A stretch of 64,000 nucleotides of DNA from Fluviicoccus sp. (lineage in GTDB: Bacteria > Pseudomonadota > Gammaproteobacteria > Pseudomonadales > Moraxellaceae). The notes below the pieces were generated by a model. It had not been told where the DNA came from. It did not search any database and was given only the letters and a program-made list of their open reading frames with translations. Position 1 is the first letter of the stretch, and every line of letters begins with the position of its first letter. Shown piece by piece: positions 18,633 to 28,398 of this stretch. Where the stretch lies: NCBI RefSeq assembly GCF_030646115.1, contig NZ_JAUSMX010000015.1, positions 186,001 through 250,000 of the forward strand, read 5' to 3'. The position numbers and the translations under genes were made by a program.

Positions 18633-20113
18633 GGACGGTCATGATGCGCGGCCGGAACAATACGCTCTTCCGGTAGCGGGAAACTCAGGCTGACGCGCAG
18701 GCCGCGCCCTTCCAGACCCTGCCCCAACTCAATGCGGGCGGCATGCAGCACGGCGATTTCCTTGACAATGGCCAGCCCCAGCCCGGCACCGTCACCGCCT
18801 TCATCGTTGCGGAAAAAACGTTCGAAGACCTTGTCACCTACTGCCGGATCAATACCAGGGCCGTCATCCTGCACCCACAACCCTGGCGTCGGCACGGCGC
18901 TGACGCCAATCACGACCCGCCCCGGCCGTGAGCCGTACTTGAGGGCATTATCAATCAGGTTGCTCAGCGCCTCGCGCAGCAAGGTGGCGTGCGCCTGGAT
19001 CCACACCGGCTGATCGGGGGCCTCCAGACTCAACTCTACGCCCATCGCCAGCGCGGGCGGTACCCACTCCATGCCTTCTTCACGCGCCAGATCCACCAGG
19101 TCCAGCAACGCCAGCGGTGTCTGCCGCAATCCTTCCGGCTCGGCGCGCGCCAGCATCAGCAACTGGCGGGAAAGGCGGATAGTCCGCTCCACCGAAGCCC
19201 GTAGATGCGCCTCAGCTTCCTGATGTTCCCGGCCAGGCGCCGAGGTCAGCAAGCGATCCAGATTAAGCCTGATGGCTGTGAGCGGCGTACGCAACTGATG
19301 GGCGGCGTTGGCCACGAATTTGCGTTGTGAGGCCAGCGCCTCATCCAGCCTGGTCAGGAGGTCATTGATGGCGCGCACCAGCGGCAGTACTTCCCGGGGA
19401 ACCCCTGTCCCGGGAATCGGGGCAATGCGCTGGTGGTTCTGGGCGTCCAGCGCCCGGCTCATGGCAGACAGCGGCCGCAGGCTGCGGTTGACCCCCAGGC
19501 TGACCACCAGAATGACAATCACGATCAAGGCCAGCTGCGGCGCCAGTACGCTCAGCAGGATTTTGCGGGTCAGTTTTTCGCGGCGGTGCTGCGTCTGCGC
19601 GACTTTGACCTGGACCGCCTGCCCCAGTTCGGGATGGTCGGCCACCAGAATGGCCACCCGCACCGGCGTCCCCTTGAACTCCCCATCAAAAATGAGAGTG
19701 TCGTAATATTTGAGAATGCGGCCGTGAGGCATAGGAAATTTTTTTTCCCCGGCGACCACCCGGTTGGCGGTGGAAATCTGGTAATACGTGGTGTCAAAAT
19801 CGTCCCACAGGAACATGCGCTTGGCTTGGCGCGGCATGTTCAGGGACACGCGCTTGCCGTGTTTCTCCACCAGTTGCGACAGCGAATGCACATGGTCATA
19901 CAGCGTCTGATCGTATTCGCTGTAGGCATAATAAACCGCCTGATAATAGGCAATGACGCCGGAGCAGCTCAACACCAGCAGCAACGGCAACAGCATCCAC
20001 AACAACAGGCGGCCGCGCAGGCTGTAGAGTCGGCGCAGCTTGCGGCGACGCCACCAGGCCGCAAACGTGGGCATGCTTTGCCGCCAGCGGCGGAACCCGC
20101 CAGGCTCAGCCAT
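18629..20113 (-). CDS. Sensor histidine kinase of QseC/TctE type
   Basis: Start ATG 20113 gives 494 residues and overlaps the response-regulator gene by eight bases. Domain order: TM1 (about 36-57), a periplasmic 2CSK_N-type sensor region (58-185), TM2 (about 187-207), HAMP (208-262), a dimerisation helix with His272 in AAHQLRTPLTAI, then an HATPase domain with N-box SNLIDNALKYG, DDGPGID and GAGLGLAIV. It autophosphorylates at His272 and passes the phosphate to the adjacent regulator. The stimulus is unknown; QseC/TctE relatives sense host signals, iron or tricarboxylates. The stop codon overlaps the end of the preceding DUF4124 gene. Confidence 0.92.
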   Translation of the reverse strand: MAEPGGFRRWRQSMPTFAAWWRRRKLRRLYSLRGRLLLWMLLPLLLVLSCSGVIAYYQAVYYAYSEYDQTLYDHVHSLSQLVEKHGKRVSLNMPRQAKRMFLWDDFDTTYYQISTANRVVAGEKKFPMPHGRILKYYDTLIFDGEFKGTPVRVAILVADHPELGQAVQVKVAQTQHRREKLTRKILLSVLAPQLALIVIVILVVSLGVNRSLRPLSAMSRALDAQNHQRIAPIPGTGVPREVLPLVRAINDLLTRLDEALASQRKFVANAAHQLRTPLTAIRLNLDRLLTSAPGREHQEAEAHLRASVERTIRLSRQLLMLARAEPEGLRQTPLALLDLVDLAREEGMEWVPPALAMGVELSLEAPDQPVWIQAHATLLREALSNLIDNALKYGSRPGRVVIGVSAVPTPGLWVQDDGPGIDPAVGDKVFERFFRNDEGGDGAGLGLAIVKEIAVLHAARIELGQGLEGRGLRVSLSFPLPEERIVPAAHHDRP

Positions 20114-20786
20114 CGGTCGCCGCAACCTGCAACATGACGCCGAAACCGCGAATGGTGCGCAATTGCACCCCACTGCCTTCCAGTCGCTTGCGCAAGCGGT
20201 GCATGTAGAGGTCAATGGCGGAGTCGCTGAGGTCGCTGTCCCAATCGCTGAGGTGCTCCTGGATTTGCGGCTTGCTCACCACCTTGCCGGCGCGGGTCAG
20301 CAGCAACTCCAGCAGGTTGTACTCGCGGGGAGAAAGACCCATTTCCTCCCCCCCGGCGAAGACGCGCCGCGCTGTGCGATCCATGCGCAAGTCGCCCAGC
20401 ACCAGCTCGTTGACCGCGCCACCCAGCGCGCGACGGGCCACCGCCCGGATACGCGCCAGCAGTTCATTGACATCAAAGGGTTTGGTCACATAGTCATCAG
20501 CGCCGCTGTCCAGACCCTGGATGCGGTCAGCCGCCTCGTCACGCGCCGTGAGAATGATGACTGGCGTTGCGATCTGGCGGTTGCGCCACTCCCGCAACAG
20601 GCTCAGCCCGTCCAGTCGCGGCAGTCCCAGATCCAGGATGATGACTTCGTAGACCACTTCATGGCGCAGGGCCTCACGCGCCAGCAAACCGTCAATGGCA
20701 ACATCCACGTGATACCCTTCACGATGCAGGGCGTGGCGCAGGCCCTCGGCAATGGGCCGGTCGTCTTCCACAAGAAGAATTCGCAT
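20106..20786 (-). CDS. OmpR-family response regulator of QseB/TctD type
   Basis: 226 residues: receiver domain with phosphoacceptor Asp52 (IILDLGLP), acidic pair E8/D9 and the conserved Lys in VTKPFDVNELLARI, then an OmpR-type winged-helix domain with LSPREYNLLELLL and RKRLEGSGVQLRTIRGFG. It binds DNA as a dimer after phosphorylation by the kinase whose gene overlaps it. It is divergent from ovoA across a 294-base region and could regulate that gene, but no binding site is obvious. Confidence 0.93.
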   Translation of the reverse strand: MRILLVEDDRPIAEGLRHALHREGYHVDVAIDGLLAREALRHEVVYEVIILDLGLPRLDGLSLLREWRNRQIATPVIILTARDEAADRIQGLDSGADDYVTKPFDVNELLARIRAVARRALGGAVNELVLGDLRMDRTARRVFAGGEEMGLSPREYNLLELLLTRAGKVVSKPQIQEHLSDWDSDLSDSAIDLYMHRLRKRLEGSGVQLRTIRGFGVMLQVAATDG

Positions 20787-21080
20787 AAGGCGGCTTTTTG
20801 TAAGGTTGGTGAAAGCTTGGTCAACTTATTATAACCGTGCGGCGAGGTTCAGGGGGTTGGCAGTAACAGTTCCCGGGATAAAGATGGTTTTGCGGCTGTC
20901 TGGTTCTCTTCCCCATTTCGGGAGTTGTTACTGTCTATGCCCCCTCTCTCTACCTCCTGTTCCTACCCTGCATCATCCCCCGTTTAATCTCTTTTGTCAC
21001 ATATCGCCTCCGCGATTTTTCGTCATATTTCCTCCGGCCGCCCTGCGTGTTAAGTTCAGGTATATTCCGGAGAGCCCCCG
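20787..21080. other. Divergent intergenic region between response regulator and ovoA
   Basis: This 294-base stretch holds no coding frame with support. It should contain both promoters. Pyrimidine-rich tracts occur at 20940-21060, and no clear dyad or -10/-35 pair stands out. Nothing else was recognised. Confidence 0.5.
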
Positions 21081-23189
21081 ATGCCGCCACGCCTTTTTCC
21101 CCGCACCCCGTTGCTGAACGGACCTGATGCGGAAACCGTCCGTCGTTCGCTGCGGGACTATTTCCTTGACACCTTCGACCGCTATGAAAGCCTGTTCGAG
21201 ACGCTGGCCGATGACGAAGCCTGGACCCGCAAGCCGATTGCGCTGCGGCATCCGCTGATTTTCTATTTCGGCCATACCGCGACCTTCTTCATCAACAAAT
21301 TGCTGCTGGCGCGGCTGGTGCAGGAACGGCTGAACCCGCGCTTAGAGTCGATGTTTGCGGTTGGCGTGGATGAGATGAGCTGGGACGACCTCAACGAGGC
21401 CCACTATGACTGGCCGACGGTTGCCGAAGTCCGGGACTACCGCCGCCAGGTGCGGGAGCTGGTCACAGCCGTCATCGACCACACCCCGCTGACCTTGCCC
21501 ATTGGCTGGGATCATCCTTGGTGGGCCATTGTCATGGGCATTGAACATGAGCGCATCCACCTGGAAACCTCGTCGGTGCTGATCCGCCAGCAGGCCTTGT
21601 CCTTTGTGAAACCGCATGCGGACTGGCAGCCCTCCCGCGACAGCGGCCCCGCGCCGGAAAACCGCCTGCTGCCGGTTGCCGCCGGGTCAGTGCGGCTGGG
21701 GCGGGAATTCAGCGACCCGTTTTATGGCTGGGACAACGAATACGGCATGCATCACGCCGATATCCCCGCCTTCGAGGCGGCCCGCTACCTGACCAGCAAC
21801 GGTGAATTCCGCGAATTTGTCGAGGACCACGGCTACAGCCGCCCGGAATTCTGGGATGAGGAAGGCCGAGGCTGGCTGGGTTTCACCGCCGCCACACACC
21901 CCACCTTCTGGCTGTGGCGCGACGGCGACTGGCAATTGCGGCTGATGACCGAAGAAGTGCCGATGCCCTGGGACTGGCCGGTGGAAGTGAACTGTCTGGA
22001 AGCACGCGCCTTCTGCCGCTGGAAGGCGGCGAAAACCGGCCGGCCGGTGCGGCTGCCCACCGAGGATGAATGGCGGCGGTTGTACGATGTCTGCGGCCTG
22101 GCCGATGTCCCGGCTGACCGGTCGGCGGCGGCCAACCTGCATCTGGATCATGGCGCGTCGTCGTGTCCGGTAAACCGTTTTGCCCATGGCGACTTCTTTG
22201 ATGTCACCGGCAATGTCTGGCAATGGACGGAGACACCCATTTACCCCTTCGACGGTTTCACCGTGCATCCGTGGTACGACGATTTCTCCACCCCCACCTT
22301 CGATGACCGCCACAACCTGATCAAGGGCGGCTCATGGATTGCCTGCGGCAACGAGGCGCGCGCAGACTCCCGCTATGCCTTCCGCCGCCATTTCTTCCAG
22401 CACGCGGGCTTCCGCTATATCGTCTCGGCCGCGCCAGCGCAGGTGCCGGGGTCGCTGTACGAAACCGACCGCCTGCTGTCGGAGTATGCCGAATTCCATT
22501 ACGGCGACCTGCATTACGGCGTCGCCAACTTCTCGGAAAGCCTGGCGAAACTGTGCATTGCGGCGCTGGGCGACCGTCCGGCACGCAACGCGCTGGATCT
22601 GGGCTGCGCCGCCGGACGCGCCACCTTCGAGCTGGCGCAACGCTTCGACCGGGTGACCGGCATTGACTTCTCGGCGCGCTTCATTGGCTTGGGCGTGCAA
22701 ATGGCCGAACAGGGCAAGCTGCGCTATACCCGCACTGACGAAGGCGAACTGGTGAGCTACTGCACCCGCACGCTGGCGGAACTTGGGCTGGAAGGCATAC
22801 AGCAGAAAGTGGAATTCTTCCAGGGCGACGCCTGCAACCTGAAGACGCCGTTCAGCAGCTATGATCTGGTGCTGGCCGCGAACCTGATTGACCGGCTGTA
22901 TAACCCGGCGTTGTTCCTGAACCATATTCACGAACGCATCAACCCCGGCGGCCTGCTGGTGCTGACCTCGCCCTACACCTGGCTGCCGGAACACACCCCA
23001 CGCGAGGCCTGGATTGGCGGCTTCAAGCGCGATGGCGAAACGGTGACGACGCTGGACGGTTTGAAGGTGATGCTGGGCGGGCACTTCCGGCTGGTGGGAG
23101 AGCCGGTGGACGTGCCGTTCGTGATTCGTGAGACGAAGCGGAAATTCCAGCACTCGGTGGCGGAAGTGACGGTGTGGGAGCGGGTGTAG
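21081..23189 (+). CDS. ovoA: OvoA: 5-histidylcysteine sulfoxide synthase / N-methyltransferase
   Basis: 702 residues, the length of bifunctional OvoA. An N-terminal DinB-like region supplies His65 (FYFGHTATF) and the pair His156/His160 (EHERIHLET), the three-His non-haem iron site of OvoA/EgtB enzymes. A formylglycine-generating-enzyme-like sulfatase domain follows (about 195-445, with GHAND-type blocks WLGFTA, NVWQWTETP and IKGGSW). The C-terminal SAM methyltransferase has ALDLGCAAGRATFELA (about 513-528). It couples Cys to His C5 using O2 and then methylates the mercaptohistidine, making ovothiol A, an antioxidant. The 5'-lyase that cleaves the sulfoxide is not in this window. Confidence 0.95.
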   Translation: MPPRLFPRTPLLNGPDAETVRRSLRDYFLDTFDRYESLFETLADDEAWTRKPIALRHPLIFYFGHTATFFINKLLLARLVQERLNPRLESMFAVGVDEMSWDDLNEAHYDWPTVAEVRDYRRQVRELVTAVIDHTPLTLPIGWDHPWWAIVMGIEHERIHLETSSVLIRQQALSFVKPHADWQPSRDSGPAPENRLLPVAAGSVRLGREFSDPFYGWDNEYGMHHADIPAFEAARYLTSNGEFREFVEDHGYSRPEFWDEEGRGWLGFTAATHPTFWLWRDGDWQLRLMTEEVPMPWDWPVEVNCLEARAFCRWKAAKTGRPVRLPTEDEWRRLYDVCGLADVPADRSAAANLHLDHGASSCPVNRFAHGDFFDVTGNVWQWTETPIYPFDGFTVHPWYDDFSTPTFDDRHNLIKGGSWIACGNEARADSRYAFRRHFFQHAGFRYIVSAAPAQVPGSLYETDRLLSEYAEFHYGDLHYGVANFSESLAKLCIAALGDRPARNALDLGCAAGRATFELAQRFDRVTGIDFSARFIGLGVQMAEQGKLRYTRTDEGELVSYCTRTLAELGLEGIQQKVEFFQGDACNLKTPFSSYDLVLAANLIDRLYNPALFLNHIHERINPGGLLVLTSPYTWLPEHTPREAWIGGFKRDGETVTTLDGLKVMLGGHFRLVGEPVDVPFVIRETKRKFQHSVAEVTVWERV

Positions 23190-23245
23190 TGGCTCTGCCA
23201 TGATGCTTTTGCTTTGACAACGGATATAGCCAACAGGAAATCCAC

Positions 23246-24049
23246 ATGGAAATAATCGGTCTGGCCCTCTTGGGCTGCATCGGCGTGGCGGCCGCATCCG
23301 GCTTGCTGGCCGCACGTCTCCGACGGATGCAACGGGGACAGGTTGCCGCTGTCTTTCTGCTGACATTGATCGTGACCGTATCCGGCACGGCCCGATGGCT
23401 GAAGCCGAGCTTTCCCTCCCTGGGTATCGGCAGCATGGCCACGGAACTGGCGGCCAGCCAACCGTTTGCGGAGCTAAGGCAACATGACGCCGAACTTTGG
23501 GAGAAAACGATTGCGCAAATAACCGCGCATGCCCATCACGGCCAGACCCGTGAAGATGCGGCCTCCATCATCAAGTCCGGCCTGTACTACGTCATGCGCC
23601 GAAAAATACCGGAAAGCAGCAATGAGACGGCCATCCAGTTCATATCCGCCCGGATGGATGAACTGGAGCATTATGCCAGCCAAGGGGAGGAACTCTGCTA
23701 CATGCTGATGGAGCCGCCACCCGGTCTGGTTTTCCGAAAGGCAGGAAAACCTCCGGCCGCACTGCTTCAGCAACTGGACTTAGCAATGTTCCGACTGATC
23801 CGCGAGGCGGCCCTCACCCCCCAACCCGTGCCGAACGAGGAAGAACTGGCCGCACTGCTGGAAAAATGGTCTAAGGCATACCCTCGAACGGAAGACCGGT
23901 CCGCCATGACTGCCACATCGGCCTCAAGGCCGGAACAGTGCCTTGCCACCGTGCGCGCAACACGCCTCCTGCTGGAGAGACCCGTGGATGAAGCCGGCCT
24001 GTATGTGCGCATGATGTACGGGCTCCCCGATGCACAGCTTCGGCGTTGA
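23246..24049 (+). CDS. Unknown protein with two N-terminal membrane helices
   Basis: 267 residues, not assigned to a family. Two hydrophobic helices (about 4-24 and 32-51) precede a soluble, mainly helical region of about 210 residues with no metal or nucleotide motif. It contains two Cys residues (CYMLMEPP and EQCLATV). Codon use and an ATG start look normal, so it is likely expressed. It converges on the next gene, also of unknown function, with 36 bases between the stops. Confidence 0.7.
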   Translation: MEIIGLALLGCIGVAAASGLLAARLRRMQRGQVAAVFLLTLIVTVSGTARWLKPSFPSLGIGSMATELAASQPFAELRQHDAELWEKTIAQITAHAHHGQTREDAASIIKSGLYYVMRRKIPESSNETAIQFISARMDELEHYASQGEELCYMLMEPPPGLVFRKAGKPPAALLQQLDLAMFRLIREAALTPQPVPNEEELAALLEKWSKAYPRTEDRSAMTATSASRPEQCLATVRATRLLLERPVDEAGLYVRMMYGLPDAQLRR

Positions 24050-24085
24050 CTCCTGTCGCCTGCCTCACACAACCGGCGGACAGGA

Positions 24086-24928
24086 TTACTTGCTGATCCA
24101 CGGGCCATCAATCGACACTTCATTATGAAAAACTGTCCGCTCATCAGAGTCGGCCTTGAAAGTGGCGGTCCCGATCACCGGCGGCAGGAGCGCCGGGTTA
24201 CCTCTGGCCGGTATGTCGTGCAGCAGGTTGCTCATCTCGGGATCAAACAGCGAGGGGGCCGGATTAATCACCTCGACATCATATTCAACCCCCATCAGGA
24301 TTTCGTTACCGGAACGAACGGGGGTCTGGTACTTGCGTATAGCATGGAGCCGGAGTCCCTCGGCAAAGCAGAAACCGACCCCGGTTTCCCCCTCCTTGGG
24401 AACCGGAGCCTTTGCTTCATCTTCGGGAATATACCGCTTCTCCCCGGGCTCACAGCCCCTGGCAACCGGGGGACGGCGAGTCGTCATTTCGGAAAAATAC
24501 AGCGGGCGCCCTGCCTCCGTCAGCCGGTAGACCGGGCGGGTCACGGCCTGACCCTCAGCATCCCTGAAGGTCAGTTCCGCCTGCTCAATCAAGCCCATCT
24601 TCAATAATATCGGGCACACAGCGCAGCCGGTCTTCAATCCGCCGGGCAAGCGATGTTCCCCGGTCACCCTGCATTCCGACAGCCCGTTGGGCGAACGCAC
24701 CCACTCTGTTTTCGGCAAGCCGTCGCCCACCGGGAAATGCGGCGCCGTTACACAGAACAGGTTGCCATAATCGGCGGCGTACCCGCGAATGAGTTCCTGC
24801 TCCAGCCTGGGCAGATATTGCTGGAGCAATGCCGCATCCCGATGCGCCTGCCACATCAGATACCCTTCCCGGCCTATACCCACCATAATCAGCAGAAAGC
24901 CGATCCTGTAAAGCCACTTCATGCGCAT
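24086..24928 (-). CDS. Unknown single-pass membrane-anchored protein
   Basis: 280 residues with one N-terminal transmembrane helix (about 6-24) and a large periplasmic-looking domain. Cysteines at CVTAPHFP, SECRVTG, CAVCPILLKMG, CEPGEK and FCFAEG suggest disulfides or metal binding. The stretch CPILLKMGLIEQAELTF with PVYRLTEAGRPLYF resembles a winged-helix fold. No known family is evident to me. The start codon lacks a clear Shine-Dalgarno sequence, so the exact start is uncertain; ATG 24922 is possible. Confidence 0.65.
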   Translation of the reverse strand: MRMKWLYRIGFLLIMVGIGREGYLMWQAHRDAALLQQYLPRLEQELIRGYAADYGNLFCVTAPHFPVGDGLPKTEWVRSPNGLSECRVTGEHRLPGGLKTGCAVCPILLKMGLIEQAELTFRDAEGQAVTRPVYRLTEAGRPLYFSEMTTRRPPVARGCEPGEKRYIPEDEAKAPVPKEGETGVGFCFAEGLRLHAIRKYQTPVRSGNEILMGVEYDVEVINPAPSLFDPEMSNLLHDIPARGNPALLPPVIGTATFKADSDERTVFHNEVSIDGPWISK

Positions 24929-25051
24929 TAACCCGGCTGAAAAAGTAAAGCCCGGGTTGTACCCCTTAATCGTATCCGGTGCAAGCCGTCACCCCGGAGG
25001 CCTTGCGGCAGGCCAATCCGCTCCCCTGGCTACGGCATCGGCAACTTCAGC

Positions 25052-28000
25052 CTAGCGCGATACCGCGATGTTATGACTGCCAACGGCGACAAATACGCTG
25101 CCGTTCCAGGCCACACTGGTAAAGGTGGCGCCCGGCGACGGCATCCTGTTCCAGTTAATCCCGATTTTCGACTTGGTGTAGATGCCGCCGGGGCCGACGC
25201 CCACCATCAGCGAGCCGGTGTTGATCATGCGGTTGGTATAAACCCCCTTGTAGTAGGGGCAGTCATGCCGGGAGTCGGGGTCCAGCTTGTAGTACACGCA
25301 ATGGTTTGCCCCGGTGCGCATGGCCGTTTTGACCGGCATGGCCGCAGGTCCGGCCTCCGGCAGCACCATCTCGCCTTCATAGGGCACCCAGGCCGTCAGA
25401 CCGTAAACCACCATGCCGGACGTGAGCAAGGGTTCACCCGAGAAGTCGAACAAGGCATCATTTCTGAAATCTGTCCCGACTTGGCCAGTCCCGAACTCCG
25501 ACCAGGACACCGCGTCCCCGGAGGTCAAAATATCGGTGTAACGGTCGCATTGTCCCATCGTTGCACAGTGTGTCGAATACCGCAGGAATATGAATTTCCT
25601 GGCTTGGGCATCGTAGCGCAGCCGCACCCCCGCATGTTGTGTTCCGCCGGGAATGAACGTAATGCTCTGTGCCATGAAACGCCAGTTCACCCCATCGACA
25701 GAGTCGTACAGGTCGTACAGATCCGCTCCGACAAATTTGCTGCCGTTCCACACCACGCCAAACATCCCCAAACCATCCGAACCGCCGGAAGCCGCCGCCG
25801 GGCGGGCTACGGGAGTCCAGGTCACGCCGTCACTGCTGGTGTAGGCCCAGTCACTTGACGCCGTACCACGCAAACTCGCCACAAACTTTTGCTGCCCCGG
25901 CAAGCCGCCCCAGGTAATGCCTGTGAAATCGTTGGTCGTCGTCACCGCCACCTTTGTCCAGTTGCTGCCGTTGACCGAGGTGTACAGCGTGCCGGCATTG
26001 CCAATGGCGACGAACATGCCGGCGCCCGGACCACCCCAGATGACCTCGGTGAAGGCCGTCAACGCGTTCGCGGTGACGGGCAAGGCGGTGGAGTTGCCTG
26101 CGCGCACCGTCCATGCCGCACCATCGGTCGAGGTGAGGATGGCACCCATTTCACCCACGGCAATCATCTCTCCCGTGGAGGTGTTGACGTTCACCCCGAA
26201 CAGCGCCTGCGGCAACGGGTTGGTGCGGCGCGTCCAGTTTTTACCGTCGCTTGAGGTGGCAATGATGCCGTTGGCCGCCGGAATCTTGTACTGCTTGTCG
26301 GCCTGATAGATGTACGCACTGCGGCTGCCGCCGGCGCCACCGACGGCCACATAGAGGTTTTTCACCGGGTTGTAGGTCACCATGTTCCATTCATTGCCGT
26401 CGGTCAACGCCATCTCGGGAGGAACGTATTTGGTGATGCCGCCATCTTCAGAAATCGTGACCACCGAGCTCAAGGGGGTGGGGCTTGGCAGACCGTTATT
26501 GGTGTACTGGCTGGAGTTGGATTTCAGCATGGAGCCACTGACCACCGACACAAAAGTGCTGGTGCCCGGCTTGTTGATCAGGTTTTGACCACCGCCCAGA
26601 TTGGTGATGAACGACTCGCCGCCGGCCGTCATCAGTTTCGAGACAGCGTTGCCATCGCTCACGAAGTTGTAAATATTCTGGGCGCTGATCACGAATTTGT
26701 TCTGGTAGCCCACAGGGTCCAGCAAATACGTAACACCGGGGGTCATGTCAAAGGCATGACTCCGGGTCCAGGTCACGCCATCGGGGGAGGACACCGCGTT
26801 ATCAGGGCCCACGGCCAGGTATTGCGTTCCGTTCCAGGCCACGCCGTACAGGTTGCCACTGCCCGAACCGCTCGCCGTGGTCCAGGCCACGCCGTTCGTC
26901 GAGGTGAGAATGCGGGCGCCCTCACCCACCGCGACAAAACGGCCACCGGCAAAAATCACCCGGTTCAGATTGAACTCGCCGCCGGTGGTTTCCACACCTG
27001 AAACACGTTGTGTCCAGGCCGCGCCGTCGGGCGAGGTTTGAATGACACCCCGGTCACCCACGGCAACGTAGAGTCCGTTGCCATAAGCCACGCTGTTGAA
27101 GTTGGCCGTGAGCAGTTTCCAGCTGTCAGCGTAGCCGCCTGCCGCAGGCAGCGCGGGCATGTTGGTGACGGCGGGACGGCTTGGCTTGACCACGGCCAGG
27201 GCGCTGGGGGTGGTGGCCAAACTGTAGTTTTTGCTGTAGGCGGTGGTCGTCGCAACCGTGCCGGAGGCATCCGGCACCAGCCCGTCCAGGCGGTTGATTC
27301 TCAGCGCATTATTACTGCTATCCACAGCATAGAGATAGTTGCTGAGGGTGTTGACCACGATGCGCTCGGCATTGCTGGCAAAGATATATGTAAGAACCGT
27401 GCCGTTGGCATCGAGGGCGCTGACATGGGTGTCGCGGGAACTGCTGACGTACACCCGGTCATCATTGGGGTTGACGAAAATATCGCTGGGGAAAAAGATG
27501 CTCGCGAAGGCGGAGCTGATCTTGGTGTTGCTGCCGGTATCAAAAATATCCAGATTGGCGTTCAGCAGGTTGATGACATAGAGCCGCTTCAATCGTGGGT
27601 TCAGCCCCAGGCTGCTGTAGGGGTTATTGGCAGCCGCACTGCTGTTTAGCGTGGCGCTAACGGTATTTGAGCTGGTATTGATCACCTTGACGCTAAAGTT
27701 ACCCAGCACATACAAGCGCTGCGCGGCTGTGTCGATCGCCATGCGCAAAGGGCCGGCATCGACCGAAACACTGGTTACGGCGGCCTGGGTGTCCGTGTTG
27801 AAGACTTGCACCGCGTTATTCGCCAGACTGGCATAAAGGCGGTGGGCGCCGGGGTCCATGACCACGTCAACCGGCTTGTCGGCCGTGGTGAGGGTTGACA
27901 CGACTTTATGCGTAATGGTGTCGATGACGGAGATGGTTTTCTCGCCGCCGTTGGCCACATAGGCCTTGTTGACGCTGTTGTCTACCGCGATGGCCGCCGG

Positions 28001-28255
28001 GGCTGCGCCAACGGGAATCTTGGCGAGCTCTTCATCCGAAGGGGCATTGATGACCCTCACCTTGTTACTGCCTTTTTCGACGATGTACACTTTGGTGGAG
28101 TAAGTGTATTTACTGACGGTGGGAACGACAGCTCCCCCGCCGCCGCTGTCGCCGCCTCCCCCGCCGCCGCCGCAACCCGCCAGAAAGAGGTAAGCACAGG
28201 CCATCATCAGCCATAAAATGCGGGTATCCCGGTATCCCTTGCGTAGTGCTTTCAT
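25052..28255 (-). CDS. Large lipoprotein with YVTN-type and WNG/BNR-type beta-propeller repeats
   Basis: 1067 residues. The N-terminus has a signal peptide ending LAGC, a lipobox, followed by a glycine-rich run (about 29-42), which fits an anchored outer-membrane or inner-membrane lipoprotein. Residues about 50-340 contain YVTN/YncE-type propeller blades (VDNSVNKAYVANGGEKTISV is one). Residues about 380-1060 contain many blades with the pattern S-x-D/N-G-x-x-W-T, for example TSTDGAAWTVR and TSVNGSNWTKV, and WNGxxFVAVG starts, like BNR or Ycf48-type propellers. Proteins of this kind scaffold or bind ligands outside the cell; no enzyme motif is visible. Confidence 0.75.
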   Translation of the reverse strand: MKALRKGYRDTRILWLMMACAYLFLAGCGGGGGGGDSGGGGAVVPTVSKYTYSTKVYIVEKGSNKVRVINAPSDEELAKIPVGAAPAAIAVDNSVNKAYVANGGEKTISVIDTITHKVVSTLTTADKPVDVVMDPGAHRLYASLANNAVQVFNTDTQAAVTSVSVDAGPLRMAIDTAAQRLYVLGNFSVKVINTSSNTVSATLNSSAAANNPYSSLGLNPRLKRLYVINLLNANLDIFDTGSNTKISSAFASIFFPSDIFVNPNDDRVYVSSSRDTHVSALDANGTVLTYIFASNAERIVVNTLSNYLYAVDSSNNALRINRLDGLVPDASGTVATTTAYSKNYSLATTPSALAVVKPSRPAVTNMPALPAAGGYADSWKLLTANFNSVAYGNGLYVAVGDRGVIQTSPDGAAWTQRVSGVETTGGEFNLNRVIFAGGRFVAVGEGARILTSTNGVAWTTASGSGSGNLYGVAWNGTQYLAVGPDNAVSSPDGVTWTRSHAFDMTPGVTYLLDPVGYQNKFVISAQNIYNFVSDGNAVSKLMTAGGESFITNLGGGQNLINKPGTSTFVSVVSGSMLKSNSSQYTNNGLPSPTPLSSVVTISEDGGITKYVPPEMALTDGNEWNMVTYNPVKNLYVAVGGAGGSRSAYIYQADKQYKIPAANGIIATSSDGKNWTRRTNPLPQALFGVNVNTSTGEMIAVGEMGAILTSTDGAAWTVRAGNSTALPVTANALTAFTEVIWGGPGAGMFVAIGNAGTLYTSVNGSNWTKVAVTTTNDFTGITWGGLPGQQKFVASLRGTASSDWAYTSSDGVTWTPVARPAAASGGSDGLGMFGVVWNGSKFVGADLYDLYDSVDGVNWRFMAQSITFIPGGTQHAGVRLRYDAQARKFIFLRYSTHCATMGQCDRYTDILTSGDAVSWSEFGTGQVGTDFRNDALFDFSGEPLLTSGMVVYGLTAWVPYEGEMVLPEAGPAAMPVKTAMRTGANHCVYYKLDPDSRHDCPYYKGVYTNRMINTGSLMVGVGPGGIYTKSKIGINWNRMPSPGATFTSVAWNGSVFVAVGSHNIAVSR

Positions 28256-28398
28256 AGCGCCCCTTGCAAAATATGGCTAAAATTTGATTCTCGACCTACC
28301 CCCGGCCGCTTACAACCCCGAAGCCGGGCGGGTTGACGGCCGTGAAGCTGTATGAAGGGGTCACATCGCGCTGACCCTCTTTTCTCCTGTTACTTGAA

